Part shown: one piece after another, positions 26,041 to 33,609 of the stretch | Layout of the letters: every line of letters begins with the position of its first letter | Numbering within the stretch: position 1 is the first letter of the stretch | Assembly: GCF_000373925.1 (NCBI RefSeq) | Contig: NZ_KB892774.1 | Coordinates: 1 to 60,940, forward strand | Length of the DNA stretch: 60,940 nucleotides | Source: Actinopolymorpha alba DSM 45243 | Lineage (GTDB): Bacteria; Actinomycetota; Actinomycetes; Propionibacteriales; Actinopolymorphaceae | Direction: 5' to 3' | Notes under the pieces: generated by a model | The model's input: the letters and a program-made list of their open reading frames with translations, nothing else | What the model was told of the DNA's origin: nothing | The model's database searches: none | Position numbers and translations under genes: made by a program

Positions 26041-26054
26041 TTCGTATCGTAGAA
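26041..26054. promoter_or_regulatory. Candidate IclR operator upstream of sugar ABC operon
   Basis: TTCGTATCGTAGAA lies 79 nt upstream of the permease start in the divergent region. It shares the form TTCGTRTYRYRGAA with the site at 18126-18139 next to the IclR gene, differing only by transitions. This suggests one IclR protein controls both promoters. Confidence 0.4.
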
Positions 26055-26202
26055 CTTTCATTCCATTCCGAGCCAGACCGGCCAGGGTCCACATGCGGCC
26101 AGCCGCACAGCGAGAAACGCACGTCACCCACGCTCGGCAGCGCTGTCCGGCACGAGGTTCAGGCTTGACCACGTAGGTCTGGTCGACTTAGCTTGTCGCA
26201 TC

Positions 26203-26220
26203 GTGGAATATGAATTCCAC
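26203..26220. promoter_or_regulatory. Palindrome upstream of amidohydrolase genes
   Basis: GTGGAAT-ATGA-ATTCCAC is a perfect 7-bp inverted repeat with a 4-nt spacer, 64 nt before the first amidohydrolase ATG (26284). The TGGAAT/ATTCCA half-sites are the type bound by IclR- and GntR-like regulators. An in-frame GTG within it could in principle start translation, but the ATG at 26284 gives the family-like N-terminus. Confidence 0.45.
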
Positions 26221-26283
26221 AGACGGGCCCAGCACTCGGCAGTTCCTCTCCGACTCCACAGGCGCAAGGACAAGGACTGCGAC

Positions 26284-27381
26284 ATGGTCGACACCCGTGA
26301 GACCACCTACCCCGGCCGACTTCCACGATGGGGAAACGCCGACCTCGTGGACTGCGACGTGCAGGTCGCTGTCGGCTCGGTCGACGTCCTGGCGCCGTAT
26401 CTCGACCAGCGCTGGCGCGACTACCTGTCGGAGAGTGGCGTACGCGCGATCGACCCGCATCAGTATCCGAAAGGCGCACCGATCTCGGCCCTCCCCGGAT
26501 CGGCCCCGGCCACAGGAGGACCGCCTGGCAGCGACCTGGGCCTGCTGCGCGCGCAGGTGCTCGACCGATGGCAGGCCCGGTACGCCGTTCTGAACTGCGG
26601 CTTCGAGATCTCGGCGATCCACAACGACGACTGGGCGCTCGCGATGGCGCGAGCCGTCAACGACTGGCAGGCCGCCGAATGGCTCGCCCCGGAGCCGCGC
26701 CTTCGTGCGTCGATCGTCATTCCCGCCCAGAATCCAGAATTGGCCGCCGCGGAGATCGACCGGCTCGCCGAGCATCCGGGATTCGTACAGGTTCTCCTTC
26801 CCGTGCGGGCCGAGGCTCCACTCGGCAAACGTCGCTACTGGCCGATCTATGCGGCGGCCGAGCGGCACGGTCTTGCCGTGGGCATCTACGCGGGCGGCGC
26901 GAGCGGCAATCCCCCAACGCCCGTTGGCTGGCCGTCCTATTACCTCGAGGATTACGTCTGCCTCTCGCAGGCGTTCCAGGCGCAGGTCGTAAGCCTGGTG
27001 AGCGAAGGCGTCTTCACGAAATTCCCGGCGCTCCGGGTGGTGCTCATCGAAAGCGGCTTCACCTGGCTACCCGCGCTGATGTGGAGGTTCGACAAGAACT
27101 GGAAGGGCCTGCGGCGGGAGGTCCCCTGGGTTGACCGCCCGCCCTCGGAGATCATCCGTCATCACCTCAGGCTCACCACCCAACCCCTGGACGAACCCGG
27201 CGAGCCGCGGCAGCTCATTGAGACGATCGAGCAGCTCGGCTGCGACGAGATGCTGTTGTTCGCCACCGACTTCCCACACTGGCAGTTCGACACTGAGGAA
27301 GGCGTGCTCCCTTCTGGACTTCGCCCTGAGGTCGAGCACCGGATCCTTGCCACCAACGCACTCGAGACCTATCGCTTCTGA
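26284..27381 (+). CDS. Amidohydrolase-2 family protein, first paralogue (altered metal motif)
   Basis: About 365 residues, TIM-barrel amidohydrolase (ACMSD/resorcylate decarboxylase-like superfamily). The first strand reads ADLVDCDVQVAVG where the paralogue downstream has VVDCDIHNAV; the usual first-strand His is replaced by Gln. Other landmarks remain: YYLEDYVCLSQAFQAQVVSL, FPALRVVLIESGFTWLPAL and the C-terminal LFATDFPHWQFD with the strand-8 Asp. The missing ligand suggests either altered metal use or a non-catalytic partner. It is 31 nt upstream of its paralogue. Confidence 0.82.
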   Translation: MVDTRETTYPGRLPRWGNADLVDCDVQVAVGSVDVLAPYLDQRWRDYLSESGVRAIDPHQYPKGAPISALPGSAPATGGPPGSDLGLLRAQVLDRWQARYAVLNCGFEISAIHNDDWALAMARAVNDWQAAEWLAPEPRLRASIVIPAQNPELAAAEIDRLAEHPGFVQVLLPVRAEAPLGKRRYWPIYAAAERHGLAVGIYAGGASGNPPTPVGWPSYYLEDYVCLSQAFQAQVVSLVSEGVFTKFPALRVVLIESGFTWLPALMWRFDKNWKGLRREVPWVDRPPSEIIRHHLRLTTQPLDEPGEPRQLIETIEQLGCDEMLLFATDFPHWQFDTEEGVLPSGLRPEVEHRILATNALETYRF

Positions 27382-27412
27382 CGCCGCTGTCACCAACGAA
27401 AGGGGAGGGCTT

Positions 27413-28486
27413 ATGGTCGCGACCGCGAGAAAGAACAGAGGCCCGGTCGTCGACTGCGACATCCACAACGCGGTCTGGCCTGGGGCCCTCGATCCCTACC
27501 TCGCGAAACGCTGGCGCCGCCACGGCCAACTCTTTGGCTCGCGAACGCATCCCGGCTCGCTTTATCCCAAGGGAAGCCCCGCCGCCGCCCGTCATGACGC
27601 CTGGCCGCCTTCGGGCCGCCCGCCCGGTGGTGACCTGGAATTCATGCGCAAGCAGCACCTCGACCCGGAGGGAATCGAGTACGGCATCCTCAACTGCCTC
27701 GGGCCGGCCGGCACCCAACTCAACGCGGAATACTCCTCGGCCCTGTGCCGCGCGGTCAACGAGTGGCAGATCGCCGAATGGCTGGAGAAGGAGCCCCGCC
27801 TGCGCGCCGGAGTCGCCGTGCCGTACGAAGATGCCGAACTCGCGGTCAAGGAGATCGACCGCTTCGCCGACCACCCCGGCTTTGTCCAGGTCCTCCTGAT
27901 CGTACGGACGGCCGAGCCTCTCGGTCGCCGGAAATACTGGAAGATCTACGAAGCGGCCGAACGCAACAACCTGCCCGTCGGTATCCACTTCGGCGGCGGC
28001 GCCCGCGGCGTACCCATCACCGCATCCGGCTGGCCGTCCTACTACATCGAGGACCACACCGATATGGCACAGGCGTTCCAGGCGCACGTGGTGAGCCTTG
28101 TCTGCGAAGGCGTCTTCGAACGATTTCCTGGACTCCGGGTGGTCCTCATCGAGGGCGGCTTTGCCTGGCTGCCGTCTCTGATGTGGCGACTCGACAAACA
28201 CTGGAAGAGGCTGAAGGAGGAAGTGCCCCATCTCAAGCGCCGGCCGTCTGACTACATTCGCGAGCACATGTGGGTGACAACGCAGCCGATCGAGGAGCCA
28301 CACAACCCGCGTCATCTCCTGCAGGTGCTCGACCATCTGGGTGGCTCCGATCGGGTGATGTTCTCGACCGATTACCCGCACTGGGATTACGACGACCCTG
28401 ATCGCGCCTTCCGCGTACGCCTGCCAGAAGAGGACCGCCGCCGGATCTTCGCCGGAAACGCCAAGGCGTTGTACGGGCTTCGGTGA
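27413..28486 (+). CDS. Amidohydrolase-2 family protein, second paralogue
   Basis: A 357-residue barrel protein starting MVATARKNRGPVVDCDIHN; AAAGGGGAGGG 4-14 nt upstream sets the start at 27413. It keeps D-x-H on strand 1, PVGIHFGGGARG, HTDMAQAFQAHVVSLVCEG, LRVVLIEGGFAWLPSLMWR and FSTDYPHWDYDDP, whose Asp is the strand-8 ligand. The family hydrolyses or decarboxylates cyclic and aromatic acids or lactones. Clear paralogue of the preceding gene along the full length. The two may form a heteromer. The Rieske gene follows after 22 nt, so all three are probably co-transcribed. Confidence 0.85.
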   Translation: MVATARKNRGPVVDCDIHNAVWPGALDPYLAKRWRRHGQLFGSRTHPGSLYPKGSPAAARHDAWPPSGRPPGGDLEFMRKQHLDPEGIEYGILNCLGPAGTQLNAEYSSALCRAVNEWQIAEWLEKEPRLRAGVAVPYEDAELAVKEIDRFADHPGFVQVLLIVRTAEPLGRRKYWKIYEAAERNNLPVGIHFGGGARGVPITASGWPSYYIEDHTDMAQAFQAHVVSLVCEGVFERFPGLRVVLIEGGFAWLPSLMWRLDKHWKRLKEEVPHLKRRPSDYIREHMWVTTQPIEEPHNPRHLLQVLDHLGGSDRVMFSTDYPHWDYDDPDRAFRVRLPEEDRRRIFAGNAKALYGLR

Positions 28487-28508
28487 AGTCAGAAAGCCAG
28501 GATTGACG

Positions 28509-28958
28509 ATGCCGAAATACGTGGTCGCGACCGTCGACGAGATCCCTCCGGGACAACGCAAGATCATCACCGTGGAACGGCGTTCGATCGGATTGTTCAA
28601 CGTCAACGGCGACTTCTACGCCATCCGGAACCAATGCCCCCACGAAGGCGGCCCGCTCTGCGAGGGCGTTCTCTCCGGACTGGTGCGGTCAGAGATGCCC
28701 GGCGAGTACGAATACGTGCGGCGCGGCGAGATCGTCCGCTGTCCCTGGCATCAGTGGGAGTTCGACGTCAGGACCGGGCAGTCGTGGTTCGACCCCGCGA
28801 AGACCCGGGTCCGTGCGTACGAAACCACCGTGGAAACCACGACCTCACTCGCCACGAGCGACGCAGATCTCGTCGACGCGGGCTACACGAAAGGGCCGTA
28901 CGAAGCGGAGACCTACCGCGTCGAGGTCGACCAGCAGTACATCGTGCTCCATCTCTAG
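28509..28958 (+). CDS. Rieske [2Fe-2S] protein
   Basis: A 149-residue small Rieske protein. Cluster motifs: C-x-H as NQCPHEGGPLCEG and C-x-x-H as RCPWHQWEFDVRTG, separated by an insertion of about 40 residues that is longer than in minimal Rieske ferredoxins. There is no oxygenase catalytic domain, so it would act as an electron-carrying ferredoxin or a subunit of a larger complex. ATG 28509 starts MPKYVVATVDEIPPGQ. Its place after two amidohydrolases suggests that it serves the same catabolic route; no oxygenase alpha subunit is encoded nearby. Confidence 0.85.
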   Translation: MPKYVVATVDEIPPGQRKIITVERRSIGLFNVNGDFYAIRNQCPHEGGPLCEGVLSGLVRSEMPGEYEYVRRGEIVRCPWHQWEFDVRTGQSWFDPAKTRVRAYETTVETTTSLATSDADLVDAGYTKGPYEAETYRVEVDQQYIVLHL

Positions 28959-28962
28959 GCGC

Positions 28963-29460
28963 TCAGGCTCCGCTCCGGTTGCCGCGCGGGACGACCAGCC
29001 CGCTCTCGTACGCGACCATGACCGCCTGCGCCCGGTCCCGCAAGCCGAGCGTCTTCACGGTCTCGTCGCTGACCACGAGCCGCTCGGCGATCTCCGGGTT
29101 GGACAGGCCCTCGGCGAGCAGTCGCAGCACCTCGGTCTCCCGCGGGGTGAGCACGCCGAGCGGGGACGGCTGCCGGGGCGGTGGCGGGCGCAGTCGCGCG
29201 AACTCCCCGATCAGTCGCCGGGTCACCGTCGGCGCGAGGAGCGCCTCGCCGGCCGCGACGACTCGCACCGCGTCGAACAGCCGCTCGGCGGTGACGTCCT
29301 TGAGTAGGAAGCCGCTCGCCCCGGCGCCGAGGGCGTCGTAGACGTGCTCGTCCAGGTCGACGCTTCTCTGTTGCTCGATTGATTCTCGCGCGGAGAAACC
29401 TACGACGACGAGCGTAGCGAGACACGAATCGTCTACGCCCAATTGCGTAGACGCTGCCAT
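28963..29460 (-). pseudogene. NarL-type response regulator remnant
   Basis: The frame holds the end of a receiver domain (DLDEHVYDALGAGASGFLLKD) and a LuxR helix-turn-helix (LTPRETEVLRLLAEGLSNPEIA). Two defects are clear. The first 75-80 residues, including the phospho-acceptor Asp, are replaced by unrelated sequence (MAASTQLGVDDSC...). In the DNA-binding helix, ETVKT is joined directly to LGLRDRAQAV, so the usual eight residues between (pattern H-V-x-x-x-x-x-K) are missing. The residual product cannot receive a phosphoryl group or bind DNA normally. Confidence 0.75.
29430..29453. promoter_or_regulatory. Inverted repeat upstream of MMPL exporter
   Basis: CGTCTACGC (29430-29438) and GCGTAGACG (29445-29453) form a perfect 9-bp inverted repeat with a 6-nt spacer. 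It lies upstream of the MMPL gene, whose relatives are commonly repressed by TetR proteins binding such sites. It falls in the foreign 5' part of the broken response regulator. Confidence 0.5.
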
Positions 29461-29592
29461 CCGCTGTCAGAGGTCACGACAGCCTCACCTGCGCGACGAT
29501 CCCCATGCACGATCAGCCTCGCCGGAATGAACACCGATGACATGAGAACGGAAACAGGTGATTCACGGCGAGTGAGATGGCTTGAGGAGAAG

Positions 29593-31773
29593 ATGAAGAC
29601 AACCGAGACTCCCCATAATGATGGAGCTCTGGCGGGACTAGCCCGGTTCTGTTACCGGCGCCGTCGCCTGGTCCTCCTGACCTGGATCGTCGCCGTGATA
29701 GCCGTGGCGTTCGCCGGCTTCGGCTACGGCGCCGCCTCCGACAACGATTTCTCCGGTGGAGACTCCGATTCCGCCAAGGCGCAGGTTCTGATCGAGAAGC
29801 ACTTCCCCGAGCAACAAGGGGACACGCTGACTCTCGCGATCAAGGCAGAGAAGGGGATCGACGACCCCGCCGCCCGACAAAAGATCGAGAAGGTCATCGC
29901 CGATCTGGATGCCTCACCCATTACCGGACCGGTGATCTCGCCTTATCAGGACGAGGCTCTGGTGACGAAGGATCGTCGTATCGCCCGTACGACCATCCCA
30001 CTGACCGACAAGGATGTGGAAAAGACCGAGGTCAAGCCCTTAGTGGACACGGTCACGAACGCCTCCGGTGACGCCGTGACGCTGGGGCTGGGCGGGGAAA
30101 AGGCAGAGAAGGCCGAGACACCCCCGCAGGGTCCGGCCGAGGGCATTGGCGTTCTGACGGCTGCGGTGATCTTGTTCATCGCCTTCGGGTCACTGGTGGC
30201 GATGGGTCTGCCGATCGTGACCGCACTGATGGCGATCGTGGGGGGCATCGCCCTGACCAAGCTCGTGGGGCACCTGGTCCCCTCGCCGAACTTCACCGTG
30301 CTCGTCGCCACGATGATCGGGCTCGGTGTCGGCATTGACTACGCGCTGTTCATCCTGACCCGCTACAAGGACAGCCTGCAGGAGGGCGACGCGCCAGAGA
30401 GCGCCACGGTCAAGGCCATTACCACCGCAGGTCACGCGGTGCTGTTCGCCGGCACGACCGTCGTGATCGCGTTGCTGGGCCTGATCGCCATGGGACAGAA
30501 GATGATGACCGGCGTGGCCATCGGCGCATCGGTGACAGTGCTGGTGACGATGGTCGCCGCGGTGACCCTGCTGCCGGCGTTCCTGGGCTTCACCGGCCAC
30601 AAGATCAACTCGCTGCGACCGCCACGTCGCACGTCCCGCCGACAAGGGGCCGACGGTGTCCCGTCCCGGGAGCGTCGTACCCCCGCCGAACGCTGGGCCG
30701 GCGTGGTGCAGCGCAGGCCGCTGGTCGCCGCGATTCTGGCCGGCGCGGGCCTGTTGGTGCTGGCCGCCCCCGCGCTGTCGATGCGGCTGAGCCTGCCCGA
30801 CGCCAGCGTCCAGCCCCACGACCGGAGCAGCTACACCTCGTACACGATCATCTCCGAGGGTTTCGGTCCCGGCTACGGCGCACCTCTGATCTTCGCCACC
30901 GAGGTCGACTCCAAGGACGCCGATCTGCGTCCCGTCGTCGAAGCGGTCAGCAAGACCGAGGGCATCGCCTATGCCACACCGCCTCGGGTCAGCAAGGACG
31001 GGCAGGCCGCCATCTTCATGGCCTTCCCCAAGACCGGATACCAGGATGAGGCGACCGCGGACCTGGTGCACGAGCTCCGCGACGACGTACTGCCCAAGGC
31101 ATCCGGCGGCGAAAAGGTCTACGTCGGGGGCCCGAACGCGGGCGCGATCGACTTCGCCGAGGACACCAGCTCGCGCCTGCCTCTGATGATCGCGGTCGTC
31201 ATCGCGCTGTCCCTGCTGCTGCTGGTCGCGCTGGTCCGGTCGGTCACGATCGCGCTGCAGGCCGCCGTGATGAACCTGCTGTCGATCGGCGCCGCCTACG
31301 GCGTACTGGTCGCGATCGTGCAGTGGGGATGGTTGGGCTCGGCCCTCGGTTTCCCCACCGAGATGCCGGTCACGACCTGGGTGCCGATGATGATGTTCCC
31401 GCTCCTGTTCGGCTTGTCGATGGATTACGAGGTCTTCCTGATCTCGCGAGTCCGTGAGGAGTACGAGCGCACCGGCGACACCCGGGTGGCCGTCACTCGC
31501 GGGTTGGCGCGGACCGCCAAGGTCATCACGGCTGCGGCCGCCATCATGATCGCCGTCTTCACGACCGCCGTACTCGGCCCCGACGTGGCGGTCAAGCAGA
31601 TCGGTCTGGGCATGGCCATCGCCGTGCTCGTCGACGCCACCATCATCCGGATGGTCCTCGTCCCCGCGGTGATGGAACTCTGCGGCAAGGCCAACTGGTG
31701 GATGCCCGGACGCCGGGCACCGAAGGCGGTCTCGACTCCACAGGCCAGCGTCGGGGAAGAGGCCAGGGTCTGA
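29593..31773 (+). CDS. MMPL/RND family membrane transporter
   Basis: A 726-residue MMPL protein with the usual 1+5+1+5 helix order: helix 1 RLVLLTWIVAVIAVAFAGFG, first loop domain (residues about 45-190), five helices starting GIGVLTAAVILFIAFGSL, a second N-terminal-type helix LVAAILAGAGLLVLAAP, second loop and five more helices. Proton-relay motifs GVGIDYALFILTRYKD and GLSMDYEVFLISRVREEY (G-x-x-x-DY) are intact. Such proteins export lipids, siderophores or drugs. GAGGAG just before 29593 supports that start; ATG 29527 or 29542 upstream in frame would add 17-22 residues. A strong terminator follows the stop. Confidence 0.9.
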   Translation: MKTTETPHNDGALAGLARFCYRRRRLVLLTWIVAVIAVAFAGFGYGAASDNDFSGGDSDSAKAQVLIEKHFPEQQGDTLTLAIKAEKGIDDPAARQKIEKVIADLDASPITGPVISPYQDEALVTKDRRIARTTIPLTDKDVEKTEVKPLVDTVTNASGDAVTLGLGGEKAEKAETPPQGPAEGIGVLTAAVILFIAFGSLVAMGLPIVTALMAIVGGIALTKLVGHLVPSPNFTVLVATMIGLGVGIDYALFILTRYKDSLQEGDAPESATVKAITTAGHAVLFAGTTVVIALLGLIAMGQKMMTGVAIGASVTVLVTMVAAVTLLPAFLGFTGHKINSLRPPRRTSRRQGADGVPSRERRTPAERWAGVVQRRPLVAAILAGAGLLVLAAPALSMRLSLPDASVQPHDRSSYTSYTIISEGFGPGYGAPLIFATEVDSKDADLRPVVEAVSKTEGIAYATPPRVSKDGQAAIFMAFPKTGYQDEATADLVHELRDDVLPKASGGEKVYVGGPNAGAIDFAEDTSSRLPLMIAVVIALSLLLLVALVRSVTIALQAAVMNLLSIGAAYGVLVAIVQWGWLGSALGFPTEMPVTTWVPMMMFPLLFGLSMDYEVFLISRVREEYERTGDTRVAVTRGLARTAKVITAAAAIMIAVFTTAVLGPDVAVKQIGLGMAIAVLVDATIIRMVLVPAVMELCGKANWWMPGRRAPKAVSTPQASVGEEARV

Positions 31774-31792
31774 CCCTTCCTCGAGTCGGAGT

Positions 31793-31824
31793 GTGGGGAA
31801 CCCTCGGGCGGGCGGGTTCCCCAC
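31793..31824 (+). terminator. Intrinsic-type terminator after MMPL gene
   Basis: GTGGGGAACCC (31793-31803) pairs perfectly with GGGTTCCCCAC (31814-31824), an 11-bp stem with a 10-nt loop, 19 nt after the MMPL stop. There is no long U-tract, as is common in high-GC genomes. Confidence 0.7.
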
Positions 31825-32456
31825 GGCGATCGAGCCGAGGACGCAGCCGTATGCGCCCTTTTGCAGTGAGTTGCGCTGGACGAGTGCGTCCCTCCACCGA
31901 ACCATCCATTGAACGATCTGAGGCGTTGTAGCGCAGCATGCTCGCGCTCCGTGATCTCTTCCGCGCGGAGCAGGACCACGGCGCGGACCAGCTGCTCCTT
32001 GTCGGCTACCGGCCCGGATGATCGGCGCCGGTCCACCGATCATCCGCGTGCTCAACGGAAGACTGCACGACCGACGCTGAGGCCACGAAAAATCTGGACC
32101 TTAGAGCCCCTTCATGGGAAGCTCCGGGGTCATCCGAGAGCCGGCGATGTGGTCGCCGGTCAGCTAATGCGGGTCAGGTACCTCGGCGGGGAACACGCGG
32201 CGGGTCAGTCACCCGGCCCTTCCCGCGCGGTATGCCGAATACACGGCGGCCGGCTGTGCGGGCGCGGCGTCGGCGGCCTCGCCGGCACCGTATGAGGCTC
32301 CCGCGGAGGGGACTCAATGGGAGGGTCGGTCACGAAATGTGATTCCAGAGCGGGTCATCTCAGCGCAACAATCTTCGTGCGCGACCCCGGAGATCGGGTC
32401 TGCTCAGGCGAGACCGAGTGCCCCGGTAGCGGGCTGCGCGGAGCTAGCGTTGTCAT
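31825..32456. other. No convincing gene
   Basis: About 630 bp without a credible intact gene. Codon usage is mixed in all six frames. A short minus-strand stretch near 31900-32010 reads ADKEQLVRAVVLLRAEEITE and looks like real protein, but it is cut off on both sides and I cannot place it. TAGCGT six nt before the cupin ATG may be a -10 element for a leaderless transcript. Confidence 0.4.
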
Positions 32457-32861
32457 ATGCCTGTTGTTGACACGCACATGACACAGAAGGATCTGCTGCA
32501 GGTCGAGCCGCCGTTCATCGTGCAGGGTTCGTTCGCGATGGTCCGAGTCCTCGAGTTGCCTCCAGGGGACCCTGGCATAGCTCCACACCGCCACTCCGGC
32601 CCTGTTTTCGGCTACATGCTCGAAGGCGAAATGTTGTTCGAGCTCGAAGGCCAGGCGCCATATCCGATCAAGGCCGGAGAGGCCTTCTGGGAACCCGGCG
32701 GCGAGGTCATCCACTACACCGCCGCGAACCTGCTCGCGGACAGAACGAGCCGGTTTGTCGTCGTTATGCTGTGTGCTCCCGGCGTTGAAATGATCACCTT
32801 CGTCGACGACGAGGAACTCGCGGCAAAGGAAAGCGCACGGATTCCCACGCAGAGGGCCTGA
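32457..32861 (+). CDS. Single-domain cupin protein
   Basis: A 134-residue cupin with motif 1 as PHRHSGPVFGYMLEGEMLFE (H-x-H, then E further on) and motif 2 as PGGEVIHYTAANLLADRTSRF. The His-x-His, Glu and later His form the usual metal site. Small cupins of this form include isomerases, dioxygenases and sensors; the substrate cannot be deduced. A TAGCGT hexamer placed 6 nt before the ATG and no ribosome site suggest a leaderless mRNA. Confidence 0.8.
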   Translation: MPVVDTHMTQKDLLQVEPPFIVQGSFAMVRVLELPPGDPGIAPHRHSGPVFGYMLEGEMLFELEGQAPYPIKAGEAFWEPGGEVIHYTAANLLADRTSRFVVVMLCAPGVEMITFVDDEELAAKESARIPTQRA

Positions 32862-32865
32862 CCGC

Positions 32866-33030
32866 TTAGCTACGGACAGCCAGCGCCCATCCGGGGACAA
32901 ATGTCAGGACGGAGAGCTCGGTCTTCTGATAGCCGGCATAGCCGACGACCGTTCCGTCGCGGACGATCTCGTACCGGTGATGATCAGGGGCATCGATAAC
33001 CCGGAGGGCGGAGCCGGCGTCGCCCGTCAT
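32866..33030 (-). pseudogene. YidJ/GNAT-like acetyltransferase, C-terminally truncated
   Basis: ATG at 33030 gives MTGDAGSALRVIDAPDHHRYEIV RDGTVVGYAGYQKTELSVL. The pattern D-x-x-x-x-RYE-I-x-x-DG-x-x-x-G-x-x-x-Y is the start of small COG2388 acetyltransferases. The acetyl-CoA-binding core (H-T-E-V and P-x-C-P-F-V motifs) is absent, and the frame ends after 54 residues in unrelated sequence. Its start overlaps the stop of the preceding fragment (ATGA), so it was once translationally coupled to it. Confidence 0.6.
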
Positions 33031-33190
33031 TCCGCCGCCCGTCCCGCACCGATCTCCAGGTCCTCCCCACCCGGCGGGAGATACAGCAGCGACACCCCGC
33101 CGACGACCCGCGCGTCTGTGGAGAGCTCGACCGTACGCCGGCGCAGCCGCGTCCACCTGATCAACAAGCTGAACCCGCGGTTCAACGCAC
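33027..33190 (-). pseudogene. C-terminal fragment of an unidentified protein
   Basis: Minus-strand frame reading ALNRGFSLLIRWTRLRRRTV then ELSTDARVVGGVSLLYLPPGG and ending EIGAGRAAE at 33027. It looks like the tail of a coding sequence whose stop overlaps the GNAT start, but upstream the frame shifts and is lost. No family could be assigned. Confidence 0.35.
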
Positions 33191-33312
33191 GGCAGGGCTG
33201 AGGGCATCGCGACGAAGAAGGGCACGGCGCCCACCCGCCGCACCCGGCCTACCTGCAGTCGACCGGTTTGTGCTCGACCCGACCGGGTACGTGGTCGTCA
33301 GGCCGTACGGCA

Positions 33313-33492
33313 CGGCGACACGTCTACGTGTCCGGACAGTTCTCACATCGCGACGCAGAGTTCCACGCGCCAACACCAGCCGATACGAACAACGCGATCA
33401 CCGACCTTTCTGCGATGGCGGAGCAGATGCGGCAGACGTACGCCAACGCCGAAGAAGTGCTGAGCCGCTTCGAAGTGTCGCTCGACAACGAC
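33313..33492 (+). pseudogene. RidA/YjgF-like fragment
   Basis: The frame reads RRHVYVSGQFSHRDAEFHAP and MAEQMRQTYANAEEVLSRF then SLDNDA. V-Y-V-S-G-Q and the Q-M-R-Q-T-Y-x-N-x-E-x-V-L-x-x-F block are RidA (enamine/imine deaminase) hallmarks. The N-terminus and the C-terminal strand with the catalytic Arg and Glu are missing. The frame continues without a stop into the next gene but has no RidA or other recognisable sequence there. A complete, different RidA gene is present at 39178-39579. Confidence 0.6.
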
Positions 33493-33609
33493 GCCCTCGC
33501 GCCACAACCCCCACCGATCAGCGTGGTAAGACGCCGAGGTCTGGTGCCACTAACACTGGTGAACCGAAAAATGCCGTACAGGCGAGGACTGGGTAAAGGG
33601 ACGTGCCCG

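Noticed and set aside
30190-32055. 621-aa minus-strand frame
   Set aside because: Antisense to the MMPL gene, His/Gly/Asp-rich shadow with no motifs.
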